Positions 42,961-53,530 of a DNA stretch of 64,000 nt are shown piece after piece. Below the pieces are notes generated by a model that saw only the letters and a list, made by a program, of their open reading frames with translations, was not told the DNA's origin and did not search any database. How positions within the stretch are numbered: the stretch's first letter is position 1; each line of letters opens with the position of its first letter. The stretch is from Climacium dendroides (Eukaryota > Streptophyta > Bryopsida > Hypnales > Climaciaceae). Position numbers and translations under genes: made by a program. The stretch covers positions 5,460,047-5,524,046 of the forward strand of contig OX467087.1 of NCBI GenBank assembly GCA_950106755.1, given 5' to 3'.

Positions 42961-43485
42961 TCGCTGTCCCTGAATACCCAACAAAACAAGGTCGAACGTG
43001 GGCGGCGACTCCTCCGGCCTTCGCTTATACCTCGGCCTATCACTCTTAAACTTCCACTTCTCCTCCTCCTGTTGCAACTCTTTGAGAAACTGAGCAGACA
43101 CAATCCCCTCTTCCATCCACTCGAAGATCCGCTGGTGGAGAAAGATCCGCACTTCAGTGCTTTCGCCCGTATCCGCGGCGTGTGAAATCGCCGCAATCTC
43201 CTTGCGCACCAAATCCGAAAACAACAAACCCGAGCGTTCACTCAAAACAGAATTTCGTTCGCTTAAGACGAGTTCGCTGATGATCTGGACGACGTTGCGA
43301 CGGGCGATAGCTTGCGGCTCGCGTTCGAGAATGTAGAGAAACAAGTTGAGCCACGATTGGGGAGAAAACGAGTTGCTCTGGAGCAAGCGGAGGACATAGT
43401 TAGAGACGGAGCGAATGTCGCTGTCCTCAAGGGATGCCACCTTCCACAGAGATCGATAAATTGCGTCCAAGCTATCGGCTTCCAT
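42808..43485 (-). CDS. Intronless protein of unknown function, 225 aa
   Basis: An uninterrupted frame of 225 codons starts with ATG at 43485 and ends with TAG at 42808-42810. I do not recognise the family. The first about 130 residues look helical, with alternating leucines (YVLRLLQSNSF, WLNLFLYILERE, VVQIISELVL), reminiscent of an armadillo- or HEAT-like solenoid but without a clear signature. The middle is charged (ELQQEEEKWKFKSDRPRYKR) and the last about 60 residues are Arg-rich. The final about 50 codons overlap the tandem array, so the natural C-terminus may have been altered by repeat expansion. Single exon while its neighbours are multi-exon: it could be a retrocopy or a fragment of a larger gene. 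Codon texture supports a real gene. Confidence 0.6.
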   Translation of the reverse strand: MEADSLDAIYRSLWKVASLEDSDIRSVSNYVLRLLQSNSFSPQSWLNLFLYILEREPQAIARRNVVQIISELVLSERNSVLSERSGLLFSDLVRKEIAAISHAADTGESTEVRIFLHQRIFEWMEEGIVSAQFLKELQQEEEKWKFKSDRPRYKRRPEESPPTFDLVLLGIQGQRRRDGVIDMRNLVVKGMAQGVREGWMRVDEQGRHVVVTSSTRRIRRGKLMA

Positions 43486-45150
43486 GCCTGTTCTGCAAGA
43501 TTGCTGTCAGGACAAGAGAAAGGATTGGAAAGGAAGGTGGGAATCAGAGGGGCAGAGGAAAAACTGTAAACTTCGGATGTGAAAATTGTACTGGAAATCG
43601 ATCACGGGTTGTCTAATTTGAGAAGGAAACGAGATGGAACTGTTGATTGTGGGGGAATTGGTTGTGGGTTGAGGAGGATTGTCTGTGCATGCTCGGAAAA
43701 TAGTTTTGTCTGCGCGGGCAAGGTCGTGTCTGTAACGCGGTGGGGGCAGTGTCGGTAAAGAGGATGCGTACACGCGCTTCTTGACTGGGGAATACTGCCT
43801 TCTCTAATGTCACATCCCCTGTTTTCTTTTGTTTTCAGGTTCAGATGGGGTGTCCTTCTGTAATATCACATTTGTAAGAGTGGGGAACGCAAGAGGAAAC
43901 GTGAGCAAGTAAAGGCCGCCATGACACCGTCCCTTGTCATTTGTTTTTCATTTCTACGTACTCATGAGTCACACTAATATTTAGAAGTATATTTTGGGAA
44001 TCTATATTTTGGCCTCCCTTACATAATGGCTATAAATCCAATTTACTAAATTAGGTTGATACTATCCCATAGTACTATTCCACACTGACTCATTTTTGAA
44101 ATGCATATTTAGTCATTTTTGAAATGCATATTCAAAAGCTGCTTATATACTACACATTAGGGAAAAAATGAGGTTCTATTTATATAATGCATTAGAAAAA
44201 AAGTGATTCCAAAATAGAGTTTATAATATAAGCAACCTTTGAATATGCATTTAACTATTAATTCTATCTTGAAATCACTTTAGTGAGGAACAAATGTATC
44301 TCATTCAATTTATACTTTCACTCTATATTTCCACTACATATCATGCTCTATCAGTGTATAATGAAAAGTTTCATATTAATGTATTAACTCTTTAAGGACA
44401 ATTCATATTCCTACTTGGTAAAACTTTATTATTTAGTTTTCTATAGTAAAACATACATGATTTCAAAAATTTGATATTTTTCTCATGTCATATATGTGTA
44501 ATAAATATATAAATTTTATTTTAATTTTTCATAATCAAATACATAAAAATAAATTACTAGAAGGTACTAATAGTATACATTCTAAAATTTTTTGGGGTAT
44601 AAAACATAGTAATTTTAAAAATGATTTAAATAATATAAATTTTTTGACAAAAATTGAAATAATAGTGATATTCTTGGGATAATTGGTGTAATTCTTGAGC
44701 TCACACCAAGAGAAATTCAATAGAGAAAGTTCAAAAGTGGTGAATTTGAAATTCAAAGATTCTACCTTCAAAGTGATACAAAAATTACAATCTTAACAAT
44801 TAAAAAAAAACTAAAATGAAATAAAGAATAGATTATTGAAGCTATATTTTCTTAATAAGCTTAAAACATTTTAAAATCAAGATCTACATGAAAAATTTAG
44901 GTTTAACTTTTAAAGTGTTCCTCCAACTTGCAATGTTATTTAAGAATTAATAAGGAGTTTGATCAAAATGTACTAGTAGATTTTTGACACTTAGCTATAT
45001 TGATTTTAAAGGTTCACATGAACAACACCTAAGTGGAACCAAGGTTTTTATATTATCACTCAATTCCTTGCAACTAGTGCCAATAGCTTGGTGCCTAAGG
45101 ACATCCATTTTACTAATGACTTCCTTTTAAATTGAACTCCTCAACTCAAA
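43486..45150. other. Flank of the unknown gene and AT-rich gene-free stretch
   Basis: 43486-43850 is GC-richer and probably holds the promoter or leader of the minus-strand gene. Beyond 43950 the DNA is AT-rich without coding signal and contains a hairpin element near 44122-44252. Confidence 0.45.
44122..44252. repeat. Inverted repeat with 27-bp arms
   Basis: The left arm 44122-44148 (AAATGCATATTCAAAAGCTG...) pairs with 44226-44252 at 25 of 27 positions, with a loop of about 77 bp. The outer left side has a short direct duplication (CATTTTTGAAATGCATATT). This has the shape of a small fold-back transposable element. Confidence 0.72.
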
Positions 45151-45426
45151 TAAGGTAGGTACATCCAAATGTGCCACTGACCTTAAACCGCCATCTATAC
45201 CATATATACATCTCCGAAATCAGTTCTGTACCTATGTGGAAGAAACGCTTTCAGAACCAAACTTTGTTCCTTAATAACTTTTGCATACAGTATCCAAATG
45301 CCACGTTCTCTGGTGCGTTGGAACCTCCTTTCACTTGCCAACAAGAATATATGAAAAGTTGACCAATCCAATATTAGGAAATAGGCTCAGTAGCAATTAG
45401 TGGCGGTTTTAGGTGTACCCACCTTA
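45151..45426 (+). mobile_element. 276-bp terminal-inverted-repeat element (MITE), copy 2
   Basis: It begins TAAGGTAGGTACATCCAAA and ends with the imperfect complement (AGGTGTACCCACCTTA). It matches 34926-35203 along its length in opposite orientation, including internal landmarks ACCTTAAACCGCCATCTATA and GTACCTATGTGGAAGAAA. No transposase is present. Confidence 0.82.
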
Positions 45427-46237
45427 CATCTATCATTTGTCACTTTTTGGATACAATACTATATTGTCACAAATTTACTCTAATTTCAATATTACAAAGA
45501 TATGAGAATATTTGTTTCAGTATGTAAAACATGGATAATTTATTTGGATAGGTTTAAAACAAATGAATTTAGAGAATGTCTAGGCATGCACTACGTCATC
45601 CTAGAAAACATCAATTTTTTTCTAAATTAAAAGGGCATTGTCGTACAGACTACTCCATCTCTTTATCTTCCTACCGTCTTCTATCAAACGTCTACTTGCG
45701 TCCACCCACGGTTCATTGGCTTCAGAATTTACCGAACTTTCCACAGTACAGTACAGTACTGCACACAGCAAATAATGGAACTGACAGTTTGAAGTCTTAG
45801 AACATTTCCAATCAAGCGTCCAAGGAGTAAAGATAGATTCGACAAGAGAAAAGATACCAGTATCTTACAAAAGATGCCAAACCAACCGACAGAAAACCCA
45901 TTTTCAGCAAGTTCACAGCTCGACTTACTTGCGAGCAACAGGACACTGTACAGTAACTTACAACAGGAGGTAAGCTGCACGTGGTATGCAATGCTTACTC
46001 TTCAACTGCATCCTCATAAATGGCGCCGATCCACATCCCTTGGAATACCTGAAGCGTATATGAAATGCATGATGTTTCCTAATCCTGTACAGACCCACAT
46101 GTCCAGTATAATTGCCTACAGAAACTATTGCCTTCTAGAAGCCTTAGCCTGTATTGGAGAGGAATAATCCTTCATATTTAAACCTTCAAGAGCACACATG
46201 AGATCTATGCCAAATCTAATCCAAAGAGATGAAAGTT
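45427..46237. other. Intergenic region 3' of the DCC gene
   Basis: No supported gene. Plus-strand frames at 45576-46167 have no recognisable domains. A short palindromic ACAGTACAGTACAGTACTG tract lies near 45741-45760. The right part is probably the 3' UTR of the minus-strand DCC gene. Confidence 0.4.
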
Positions 46238-48250
46238 TCAGGATTTTTCTTCCACTTGCTCCTCGTCGTCCTGCTCTTGCGTCATTCTCTCCTGAATTTC
46301 AAGCTTATCGACAAACCGATCCAGCACGTCCTCTGTTGGTAAAATGCACTCTGAGGATTTTCCGAACCAGTGATAGCGACGCGAGGCCACGTAGTCGTAC
46401 ACAGCATCTCGTATGGGTGCCGGGATAATCATGAAAATCGACAGGGCAGAATACGGTAACGGCAGGTACGAGGCCACTTTTAGAGCCGCTGTCAACATTG
46501 TAGTAAGCATATCAATTCCCTTTCTGCTAAAACTTCCGCTCGTGCAAACATACTCTACAAAATATTCTTTGGAAATTGAGCCTAGCGCCTTCGAATAAGA
46601 ATCACCATTACCGAGGGCCATCCAGTTCGTTCATGCCAAAAGAAAAGAAAAGATTCCCTCGCCTTCTCAAATTTTTCAAAGGACATAACCAGGTGATGAT
46701 GGCTCGTGACAAAACTCTTGCAAAATCAATTATTTAATGATGAACCCCTACAGTATAAGTGAAGGCATTATGCATGTAAAAAGGCTACAAAAGATTGGTA
46801 ATGGCCAATGAGAAATGACTCTCCGACAACTCAAGTAATGGCCCATAGTCTTGGGCCAATTTCAACTCTATTTTCACTCTCATTGGCATGATGCTTTGGA
46901 TTCCATTCTAGCAGTGCATCCCTCCAATGTTAAAGAATGTTATGTACGACTGAACTCATATCCCAAAGTCAAGACTCAACTACGAACTCAAAAATGACTG
47001 GCTCACCAGTAGACGCTTGATGGCATGAACCTGATCCTTCGATGAAAACAAACCGCCTCAAAACTTCCTCTCGAGTAACGCCACAGAGCAGCAAGTAAGG
47101 CTCCGCTGCTCGGGATTGCAACGCACAAAACGAGATTGCTTTCTTCTTGTCCACCCTTATGACCCAATTCACACCTACAGTGAGAACAGCAGGACAAATA
47201 AGGCAATCAGGAGCCTCAGGAGAAAGCAATCACCAATTGGATATAAAGATTTCCCCAGAACTCAAACGTAACACTACATAGAGACCCACTGCACTCAAGG
47301 ATCTGAATCCATGACTCTGATTCCATCAAACGTTTATATAAAGTTTGCAAGCCGGTTTGTCATTAATAACAATGCAACGAGCCAATAGGAGCTGTATGTG
47401 AGCAGGAAAAATGCTTAACCCTTAAAGGACGACGGGGTGACTTTGGAAATCATCAGTTTTATGACCATGTGAAGCATTAGCTTAAAAAGTTGTAAAAGCA
47501 CTCATTGCAAGACAAACTACTGTAGAAGACCTCCCCTTTCCTTGCAAAATTCTGGGGATGAATAGTTGCACTTCTGTCCTACATAGAAAGATCTCTGTCA
47601 TCCATCGGACGCAAAACGTCCGCCTCGACGTTTAAGGGTTAATACAATTCAAGTTCAGAAAGTTAACCAATCTGTGTCAGAATGCGATGTCGTGTCCCAC
47701 TTGGAAAGTGAGGGTGCACGTTTACAAGGGCTAATCAACATACTCGTCAAAATGGCAAAATTTCGAGAAATTGGCAAATATTCCAGATGCCATTCTGGAA
47801 CCTCAGACCTTCAACGGTCCTAACTTTTAGCAGTCAGTGCACTTGAAATTCACACTTTCGGAACTCCGAAACACGCCATTTAAACGAAATATGAGCACGC
47901 AAAAAAGTGTAATGCCGGGGAGTGAGAAAAGACACTCTGAAAAATGTATTCCACAAGAACTGAATTTGTAACGTCACTGACGTCGAGATGAATGCATCAT
48001 AGTAGGACTCAACAAGGGCTGAAACTTGGAAGCTGACAATACCTGCATTGCAGAGATGACAAACCCCATCGTAAATAACCACACAAGGTTTCAGATTCAG
48101 AGCATTTCGCGGTGACGAGTAAATCTGCAAGCTTCGCCGTCCACATGGCAAGAGATCATGTCCCTGACTGCCAACTGTTGAACCACCCCTTGCAGAATAG
48201 AAATTGTCTTTGGAGTAACTCTGTTCGAGAATTGTAGGTAGTGCCTGCAT
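46238..48250 (-). CDS. DCC family (DUF393) thiol-disulfide oxidoreductase-like protein, 3+ exons, 208 aa
   Basis: DCC proteins carry a YDGxCxxC motif and are predicted thiol-disulfide oxidoreductases; plant members are often organellar. Minus-strand exons: 48250-48043, 47174-47007, 46488-46238, with phases joining exactly. The motif is YDGVCHLC (60-67), followed by NAGVNWVIRVDKKKAISFC and ALQSRAAEP typical of the family, then the C-terminal block IPAPIRDAVYDYVASRRYHW and WFGKSSEC. The tail is Glu-rich. The ATG used (48250) sits directly after a good acceptor (TAGACAG), so an upstream exon is likely; a frame around 48500-48767 with a basic, acid-free N-terminus could encode a targeting peptide or be 5' UTR, but I could not join it in frame. 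Intron 1 holds the piggyBac-like element at 47419-47638. Confidence 0.9.
47415..47642. mobile_element. piggyBac-like miniature element with TTAA target duplication
   Basis: The core (47419-47638, 220 bp) is flanked on both sides by TTAA (47415-47418 and 47639-47642). It begins CCCTTAAAGGACGACGGGG and ends with the inverted counterpart (CCTCGACGTTTAAGGG), giving an 8-bp perfect terminal repeat and partial pairing further in. TTAA duplication plus CCC-starting ends is the signature of piggyBac. There is no transposase, so it must have been moved in trans. It sits in intron 1 of the DCC gene, and a diverged copy lies at 35921-36145. Confidence 0.78.
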
Positions 48251-49337
48251 CCTGTCTACAAGCAGCGAAGGATTAGGTCATGGAGTAAGCAACCAAAAAT
48301 AAATTCACGCATTCGGGAGCAATCATGTAAGGTGATCGCCTTCGGAAACTATTAACGCAAACACGTAAGATCTTGGAACCCTAATTTTCAAACACACAGA
48401 CTGTGTCACCTCTCCTCTCAACATTGCATTCCAAACCTTTCAAGACACCTTTCAGAGTTATGTCCACTCAAGATTGGATCCTTATCCAATTTCAAATTCA
48501 AACAAAAGTCTCACTCAGAATCAAGCAGAGGATTGTTGCAACCGAATGTCCAGAAACCCTTGATCTCGTAGGAGACACGAGAATTGAACGGGAGGGCAGA
48601 AGGGAGAACAGACCTGAAAATGGAGCACTAATTGAGCGATGGGCGGTGCACCCGATGACGCCTTTGGGCATCGACCACCGAAGCCATGACGTGGTCATCA
48701 ATGTTGACACCGCCAGCCGTTTCATCACTGCGTAAGTTACAACAGAGGACAGGTCGCAATCACCCAATGTATTCGCAATTCCTCCTGCGATTCAAAAAAA
48801 CTTTGTCAATTATAGGTCTACTTTTACCAATCGCCCCAGTCTCACCTCCGCTTGTACCAAATCTCCTTCTGCAGTTACCTGAATCATCAATCTGTCACAA
48901 AGACTGCATTCTTAAACAAAGCATCCATTAGAAAGTGAAATTCCTCTAATATAACTCCAAGGTATCTTCCCAAACTTGGAGATATCCGCTTCCACACATT
49001 CAGATCCCTCTTGAAATTTCCCTTACAACGCAGTAATTGTCAAGAATTTCGCAATGAGAACCCTTAAACCCTAGCTATCTAAGGCAGCTACTCCAGGAAG
49101 TGTGCCGCAGGGTTTTGTCGACCAGTTTTTATCCGTCGATGGGGGTGATCCGACGGTCGTAAATCGGGGACTGCGTGTAACTGTCAGAACTACTTGCGTC
49201 GTTGAAGTCTGCTTGTTCCTTTCAATTGATTGGAAATTGCTTTGCGATGGGTGCGATCGTGGTGAAATGACTTGTAACAAGTCAAGAGTTATCCCCTGTT
49301 GTGGTTTCCTTCACAATGTGACAGAGTTTCCCCTGTG
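48251..49337. promoter_or_regulatory. Divergent promoter region between DCC and DUF3253 genes
   Basis: About 1.1 kb separates the two start codons. On the minus strand, a leader donor-like GTGAGA near 48514 and the acceptor at 48252 suggest a 5' UTR intron for the DCC gene. The plus-strand side near 49060-49337 is the likely leader of the DUF3253 gene. Frames such as 49102-49338 have no recognisable homology. Confidence 0.45.
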
Positions 49338-52180
49338 ATGTGTGAAGATTCAAGCAAATCCATGTCAACTGAAGCGTGGATTGCTGCGGCAAGTTCTGCG
49401 ATGACCTCGAAATTCGACTCTCTTGGAGTAAGTATCCATCATTCTAATCTTGTATAGAGTACGTCTATAGCATCGAATCCGAGCATTCATGAATCGCGTA
49501 ACCTGTTTCTGGCATACTCTCAAGATGGAGTGTCGACTCTAGGACTACGATGCAAATCCAAATTTTATGAGCTGTCAATGAATTACCTGCTCTTTAAGTC
49601 TGCAACGATGCCGGCAATGTGGTGTCCTAAGAGTTTCGTAGCTCCACGGGTTTTAGCATCAAGTGGGTTCCTCGACTTTCTCTGTAGTGAATATTATGGT
49701 GCTTCCGTAGTGCAGGCTGGCCATTTTGGTTACTGACAAGCTAGCCCTAATTAGGGTTTTATACTTACTGGTGTTGCAGTTCATAATTTCCGCCACGAGA
49801 CTCTGTTTGTTTCCAAAATTTCAGTCCTGCGCGATTCGAATCTCGTCTCATAGTATCAAAGCCCCTCACAGAACTTTCAAATTGCCTTGTCCAAATTGCC
49901 TCCATTCTTGGAGTAAGTAACCGTGAATCACACCCCATGCCCTCTTCTTTCGAGAATGATGTGGTTTATCATAGGATTAAGGGTAGCACATCTGGCAAAT
50001 TCGTGCTCCGCGTTTTGCAGCGATGTTAACCAACTTGTTTCAACGAAATTCTGAAATTACCTTCTCCTGGTTGCTCTGAAATTCCTTATCCTGTTAGGGG
50101 TCTCGGACTGCGAGCATTTTGTCTGCAAGAAAAGGACTAACTTAGTGGAGACTCTCAAACGCGATTTGAATATCTACACAAGTGGGTTACTGTTTCTTGG
50201 ATTTTTACCGGTAGTCATGCTGGATCGAAATAGAAAGAAGGAAGTGAAATATCGCACTTTTCGCACTACCGGTACAAATCATAGCTGTGACGCCCCATAT
50301 TTTGAAACTTTAAGTCGTCAATTTCTAATCAAGTATGATATTTGGTGAGTGATTTTTATTGGGTATCGATAGATGGCATTTGCCTTCTTCTTACAATGAG
50401 ATTGTCATAATGGCAGGTTATCACCACCAGGTAGTGCACATTCCATAAACAGTATTGCTCATCTATCACATATTTGGATTAGATTGTCACATTTGATGGC
50501 CATTCCTGTTTTGAATAAGATGTTTGTTAAATATGGCTGCATTGTTAATGCTGGTGCTAACTCGGGATCTAGTGATACAGAAGGTAGCGAAAGCCTTCAG
50601 AAGTTGCAATATGATAATCGATTGGACTTGGATGTTTTACAGAATTTTTTATCAATTTGAGTAGCTTCATCTGACACCTGAAGTGCAGATTTTTGGTCCC
50701 TTCGTGCAGTATCTAAAAATTTGAGGGTACTTTTTCCAGGGTGACGAGGACGCGGTGCGAGAGGAGCTTCAGGACAAAATTCTGGAGCTTTTACAAATGA
50801 GGGCACAATCGTCCACCATCTGCCCTTCAGAAGCCCGTGAGCTTGCTTCTCTTTTCTTATTCTTAGGGTTTTGCTCTGGTCTTTTCTTCTGTGCAACGAC
50901 TTCTTTAGTTGTAACCTTTTTTCAGTAGTATCCACGTGGAATGCTCTTCAGGTCTTTTTTCAGGTAGCTAGACTGGGTGATGTGGCTTTTCACGGTCCAT
51001 GCCGGGATGGCTGTGTGGTTTCAAATCAAATCTCAGATTAGAAGCAGAGAAAAACTTACCCTTATTCAAAATCTCTTCTCGGAAGAGTGGAGTCCGCTGT
51101 TTTGTGACTCTCCGGGTGGGACCTGGCATTTCAGGCCTCCCCCTCAAATCTTGTAATCTCCTGTTTTGCTTTGAATTCAGGGGGCCTTGAGCCCCCGCCC
51201 TGCCTCTTTTGGCATTCACAGCTAGACTGGGTGATTTTTCTGCTGCTGCTGCTTTAACTCTGTTTCCAGAGCATTGCGGATTGTGCTCTTTGACAAAGGC
51301 ATTTTGGATGGGGATGTGCAGCCAGAGCACTGCATCCTGAGAATTGGAGGGACCTCATGGATCTCACGAGGGAGGTACCTTTGCAAATCACTTTCCGATG
51401 ATCATCGTTGATACTGCGTACAATGACCTGAAAGTTAACGTTGGATCCATGATTGGAAATAATTGGGAAGTGTTTCAAGTCCACACACTAGGAGCAGCTG
51501 TTGAATCACAAAAGTACTGTGGACTTTGTCCGTGCTGAGCGTGGACTTTGTGCTCCACAGGTAGCACGTCAACTGGCATTGGATGGCCGTATCGAGATCA
51601 CGCAGGTGAATACATAAGCTAAAGTTTTATTGGCAAATGCCATTTTTCTTGGGTTTTAGGAGAAACAGTAGGATCATTTATTCCTTGGAGCCATGAATTG
51701 CGCCTGCTGCTTTTATCTCCAACATGCGACCTTGTTGAAGGGTTGCTAATGGATTCTGATATTACTTACATAGCAAAATGCTGTGAATTTTTGTGGTCTC
51801 TATCCCAAGGGAACAGGTTAAGCAATGGTTTGGAAATGGACGAAGTTATGTTGTCTAATGAGAATGAAACAAGTGTTTAAATCTATAGCAGTATGTTGGA
51901 TGTCGGTCTAAAATTTTTATATACGAAGGATTCTACGAAGGATTGTTTAGCTGAGAATTATATGGAAAGACGTGTATGAGAATTATACGTTCTATTTGGG
52001 TTACAGACTAGCCACATTCCTCGTGCATGTTTGGAGTTGATATGGACTTGAGCTTGTGGGTGTGAAATGCTATGATTTCAGAAAGGAAGAGCAGTGGACC
52101 CCGTAGCTCCAGTACGAGGACCTATAAGATTGCGACTGGCAAGCAGCAAACCACCGTCGACATCAAGGCCACCAACTTGA
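49338..52180 (+). CDS. DUF3253 domain protein, 5 exons, 127 aa
   Basis: DUF3253 is a small family of unknown function known mainly from bacteria; it looks like a winged-helix fold. Exons: 49338-49427, 50740-50836, 51322-51374, 51561-51605, 52082-52180, all joining in phase. The protein has a 30-residue N-terminus (MCEDSSKSMSTEAWIAAASS), then the domain: REELQDKILELLQMRAQSST, ICPSEAPRAL, ENWRDLMDLTREVARQL, DGRIEITQKGRAVDP, and a Pro/Ser-rich basic tail. Intron 1 is long (1.3 kb). The start was chosen because its frame continues cleanly into exon 2; no other ATG does so. It lacks the Cys-rich DUF2256 module that I recall being fused to this domain in bacteria. The exon 3 border (GTGCAG at 51316-51321) is the least certain. 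Confidence 0.83.
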
Positions 52181-52554
52181 GTTGACTGTCACTGTGGATG
52201 TGTTCAAATTCTTCCCTGCCAGGCGAGAAAATATCTCCAAGCCATCACTGTCCATGTTTGCAGTATAGATTATAAGTGAACACGTAGGACATTGTGGTGA
52301 CATGGCTCTCCTTGATGGGCGTCAGATGTTTTATTGTCCCTCGTACTCTCGTAGACAGTGTAATAGCAAGTGTGATCTGAATTCTTGTAGATCTACCTTC
52401 ATGTCCAAATTCAAGTCCTCTTTTGGCAGTTTTTTGAATTACCGCAGTGTGTACTATCCATGTATTCTGTGTATAGACAGTGTATAGATTGTTTGTGTAT
52501 CAGTGTTCTTGGACTAGCAAGTTGAAGAGCCACGTGTTTTCATAAGTATCAAAC
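52181..52554 (+). other. Probable 3' UTR and flank of the DUF3253 gene
   Basis: Non-coding sequence after the stop codon at 52178-52180. The open frame 52302-52487 has no homology. Confidence 0.4.
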
Positions 52555-52775
52555 AAATGCTGTGCCGTTGCCATAGTCAAAAGCAAAATAATATTAATCA
52601 AGGTTGTAATTTTCTTACTCATAAAAACTTTGAAATTCAATATCTTTTCTGTCGTAGATCTAAACGTCGCGAAACAAAGCCCATGCACCCCTCCTTGCCA
52701 AGGGCTTTCCGATGGTATCAAGCATGTGACCGGGAGATGCATGGTCCAAGAGATCTCACCGTATCAAAACAATAG
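52555..52775 (+). repeat. Dispersed repeat family R1, copy A
   Basis: Carries GTGCCGTTGCCATAGTCAAAA, then after about 100 bp AAAGCCCATGCACCCCTCC, GGGCTTTCCGATGGTATCAA and GGTCCAAGAGATCTCACCG. The same order recurs at 54489-54705 and at 55424-55614 plus 57974-58010, always on the same strand. No coding capacity or terminal repeats are evident. Confidence 0.75.
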
Positions 52776-52987
52776 AACAAAAAATCCTGTTCTAGAACAT
52801 CTTTTTTGTAAAGGCATCATTTTGCTAATTTCCAAGCAATTACTCTTATGGTTAAAGAAAAGCCTTGGTTGTAAATATTCCATGCTTGTTTCATGCACTC
52901 AAGTTATGGATTTTAGCTAAATTTTGTCAAATTTAGCTAATCATACATTACATTTCTTTTTGTAAAGACCCATATATTCAACAGCTC

Positions 52988-53130
52988 AAGTTTGGTCATA
53001 AATATGTATATGTTTAACTATTTGAGAAAAGTTTGGTCATAAATATGTAGTTTGGTCATAAATATGTATATGTTTAACTATTTGAGAAAAGTTTGGTCAT
53101 AAATATGTATATGTTCAACTATTTGACAAA
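52988..53130 (+). repeat. 41-bp tandem repeat
   Basis: The unit AGTTTGGTCATAAATATGTA plus TATGTTTAACTATTTGAGAA occurs three times, with an extra 19-bp partial unit after the first copy. The copies are nearly identical, implying recent expansion. Confidence 0.9.
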
Positions 53131-53239
53131 TTGTACAATTCTAGGTACATATTCTAATTGTATTTAAAACAAAGTATGCCAACTTGTCTTTTTTTCGCAA
53201 AAACTCTATAGGGCCTCATTTGTGCCCAACTCCAAAACA

Positions 53240-53520
53240 CACCACAACATGTGAGGTTAGTGAGGATGCAACAAGTATTTGTAGCTCTAATATGCATATT
53301 ATTGAGGATGCAACAGGTGTTTGTAACTCTAATATGTAGTTCTAATACACTTTGTAGCTCTAATATGTAGCTCTAATACGCATATTACTACCTTTACTCA
53401 AAGTAGAAAAACAAAAAATCATACAAACAAAACAATATCACAAATTTTCCACAAAGTGTTGTCAATAATACACAACAACATGTGAGGTTAGTGAGGATGC
53501 AACAAGTGTTTGTAGCTCAA
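53240..53520 (+). repeat. Direct repeats with GTGAGGTTAGTGAGGATGCA core
   Basis: The 35-bp phrase containing ACAACATGTGAGGTTAGTGA occurs near 53250 and 53471, with a partial copy (GAGGATGCAACAGGTGTTTG) near 53303. Between them a short TAGCTCTAATATG motif repeats several times. Confidence 0.75.
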
Positions 53521-53530
53521 TCAACCTGTG

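Noticed and set aside
42862..43185. Plus-strand and second minus-strand frames inside the unknown gene.
   Set aside because: Repetitive Arg/Pro/Leu composition typical of antisense or frame-shifted coding DNA.
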